A stretch of DNA of 64,000 nt. Source: Pseudo-nitzschia pungens (Eukaryota > Bacillariophyta > Bacillariophyceae > Bacillariales > Bacillariaceae). A program made the position numbers and the translations under genes. Position 1 is the stretch's first letter, and each line of letters starts with the position of its first letter. The notes beneath the pieces are model-generated. The model saw only the letters and a list, made by a program, of their open reading frames with translations. It ran no database searches and was not told where the DNA came from. Of this stretch, positions 63,218 to 64,000 are shown piece by piece. The stretch covers positions 1,302,001 to 1,366,000 of the forward strand of contig CM074768.1 of NCBI GenBank assembly GCA_037355855.1, given 5' to 3'.

Positions 63218-64000
63218 TGAGCGAGACACTTAGGGACCAGGGAAGCTGCTTGCTGGAAAACAGGGGCTTTAGTAGGAACACTTAGGGACCGGAGAATGTC
63301 AATGGCAGGGCACACTTAAAAGGCTCAGGAGGGAACTTGAAGTTCAAACTCGCGAGTCCTTATAAGTGGAAACAGTATCCAGGGGCAATTGGCTTGAAAA
63401 CAGGGACCTTAAGCGGAGCAGAGCTGCTGTAGAATTCTACAGGGAAAATTCTGGTAGTTCTGTCTGGAGTTGCGGGCAAATGGAATAGAAGTACCACTTT
63501 TGGCCCTGTAGAATTTACGTAGAGGGGGGAAATGGATCCAGGGGCAATTGGCTTGAAAACAGGAACCTTGAGCAAGACACTTAAGGATCAGGAAAGCTGC
63601 TTGCTTGAAAACAGGGGCTGTAGTAGGAAGACCTAGGGACCAGGGGGAGGCTTGTGTCTTGAAAACAGTGTCAAACTTGAAGTTCAACCTGGGGTTGCTT
63701 AAGAGCAAAAAACACTTAGGGAGCAGGGAACTCGCGAACACTTAGGGACCAGGGAAGCTGCTTGCTTGAAAACAGGGGCTGTAGTAGAAACACCTAGGGA
63801 CCAGGGGGAGGCTCGTGTCCTGAAAACAGTGTCGAACTTGAAGTTCAACCTGGGGTTGCTTAATAGCAAAAACACTTAGGGAGCAGGGAACTCGCGAACA
63901 CTTAGGGACCAGGGAAGCTGCTTGCTTGAAAACAGGGGCTGTAGTAGAAACACCTAGGGACCAGGGGGAGGCTTGTGTCCTGAAAACAGTGTCGAACTTG
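63218..64000 (-). repeat. About 160-bp monomer repeat in the LINE 5' region
   Basis: A unit starting GAGCAGGGAACTCGCGAACA occurs at 63721 and 63881 with a 160-bp period and near-perfect identity. It is preceded by older, diverged copies (63218-63300, 63370-63420, 63540-63720). The array runs off the right edge, so copy number is unknown. Confidence 0.85.

Larger units (their letters stand above)
52415..64000 (-). mobile_element. Near-complete LINE (APE type, with RNase H), cut by the window edge
   Basis: At least 11.6 kb on the minus strand: repetitive 5' region, ORF1, ORF2, 3' UTR and an (ATT)n tail abutting Gypsy pol at 52414/52415. Endonuclease, RT, RNase H and CCHC finger together with a trinucleotide tail fit an I-clade-like LINE. 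Both ORFs are open, so it may be an active source copy for the fragments at 5766-7791 and 31681-33056. The 5' end and its target duplication lie outside the window. Confidence 0.9.

Overview
The window looks like nuclear DNA of a diatom, probably a pennate species. Protein-coding genes are separated by AT-rich spacers. Introns are short (about 97-306 bp) with GT-AG ends. The nitrite reductase carries a signal peptide followed by an AFVP-type plastid-targeting motif, and there is a SHLQ-type Myb/GARP factor. The retrotransposons have features that I associate with stramenopile elements, such as a DSHADT protease motif. I cannot name the species from sequence alone.

Layout. 1-2844: gene-poor, with one decayed tRNA-like relic. 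2845-5034: type II membrane protein of the O-fucosyltransferase-like class. 5743-7814: 5'-truncated LINE copy with target-site duplications. 7974-8047: tRNA-Thr(AGT). 8480-9073 and 10249-12819 (minus): two related genes; only the larger keeps a GARP/Myb SHLQ domain. 12820-17180: mostly spacer. 17181-20716: fused, intron-bearing NAD(P)H nitrite reductase (NirB plus NirD modules). 21865-23985: seven-exon secreted protein. 25326-26867 (minus): PDZ-PUB protein, divergent from 27920-30484, a large beta-trefoil-like protein with an IFI6/IFI27-like hydrophobic tail. 31681-33056: second LINE fragment. 33090-34560: minisatellites. 35700-36455: basic serine-rich unknown protein. 37184-38625 (minus): vWA-domain protein.

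From 39.7 kb to the window end is a nest of mobile elements. A decayed DDE transposase gene is followed at once by the 3' end of a Gypsy element on the minus strand. That Gypsy is split at 41088/51007 by a Copia element with LTRs of about 915 bp and a 5-bp target duplication. It is split or truncated again at about 52415 by a nearly complete APE-type LINE. The LINE runs past the right edge and is the full-length relative of the two truncated copies.

Most noteworthy: (i) Copia gag and pol share one frame and are separated by a single UGA followed by a GC hairpin, suggesting programmed readthrough; (ii) LINE ORF1 and ORF2 overlap as ATGGTTAG, suggesting termination-reinitiation; (iii) three kinds of tandem repeat stack upstream of LINE ORF1; (iv) a near-palindromic decamer, GTAA(GG/CC)TTAC, recurs in the spacers; (v) some unusual domain combinations. 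All coordinates and splice junctions come from hand reading; no database search was run.
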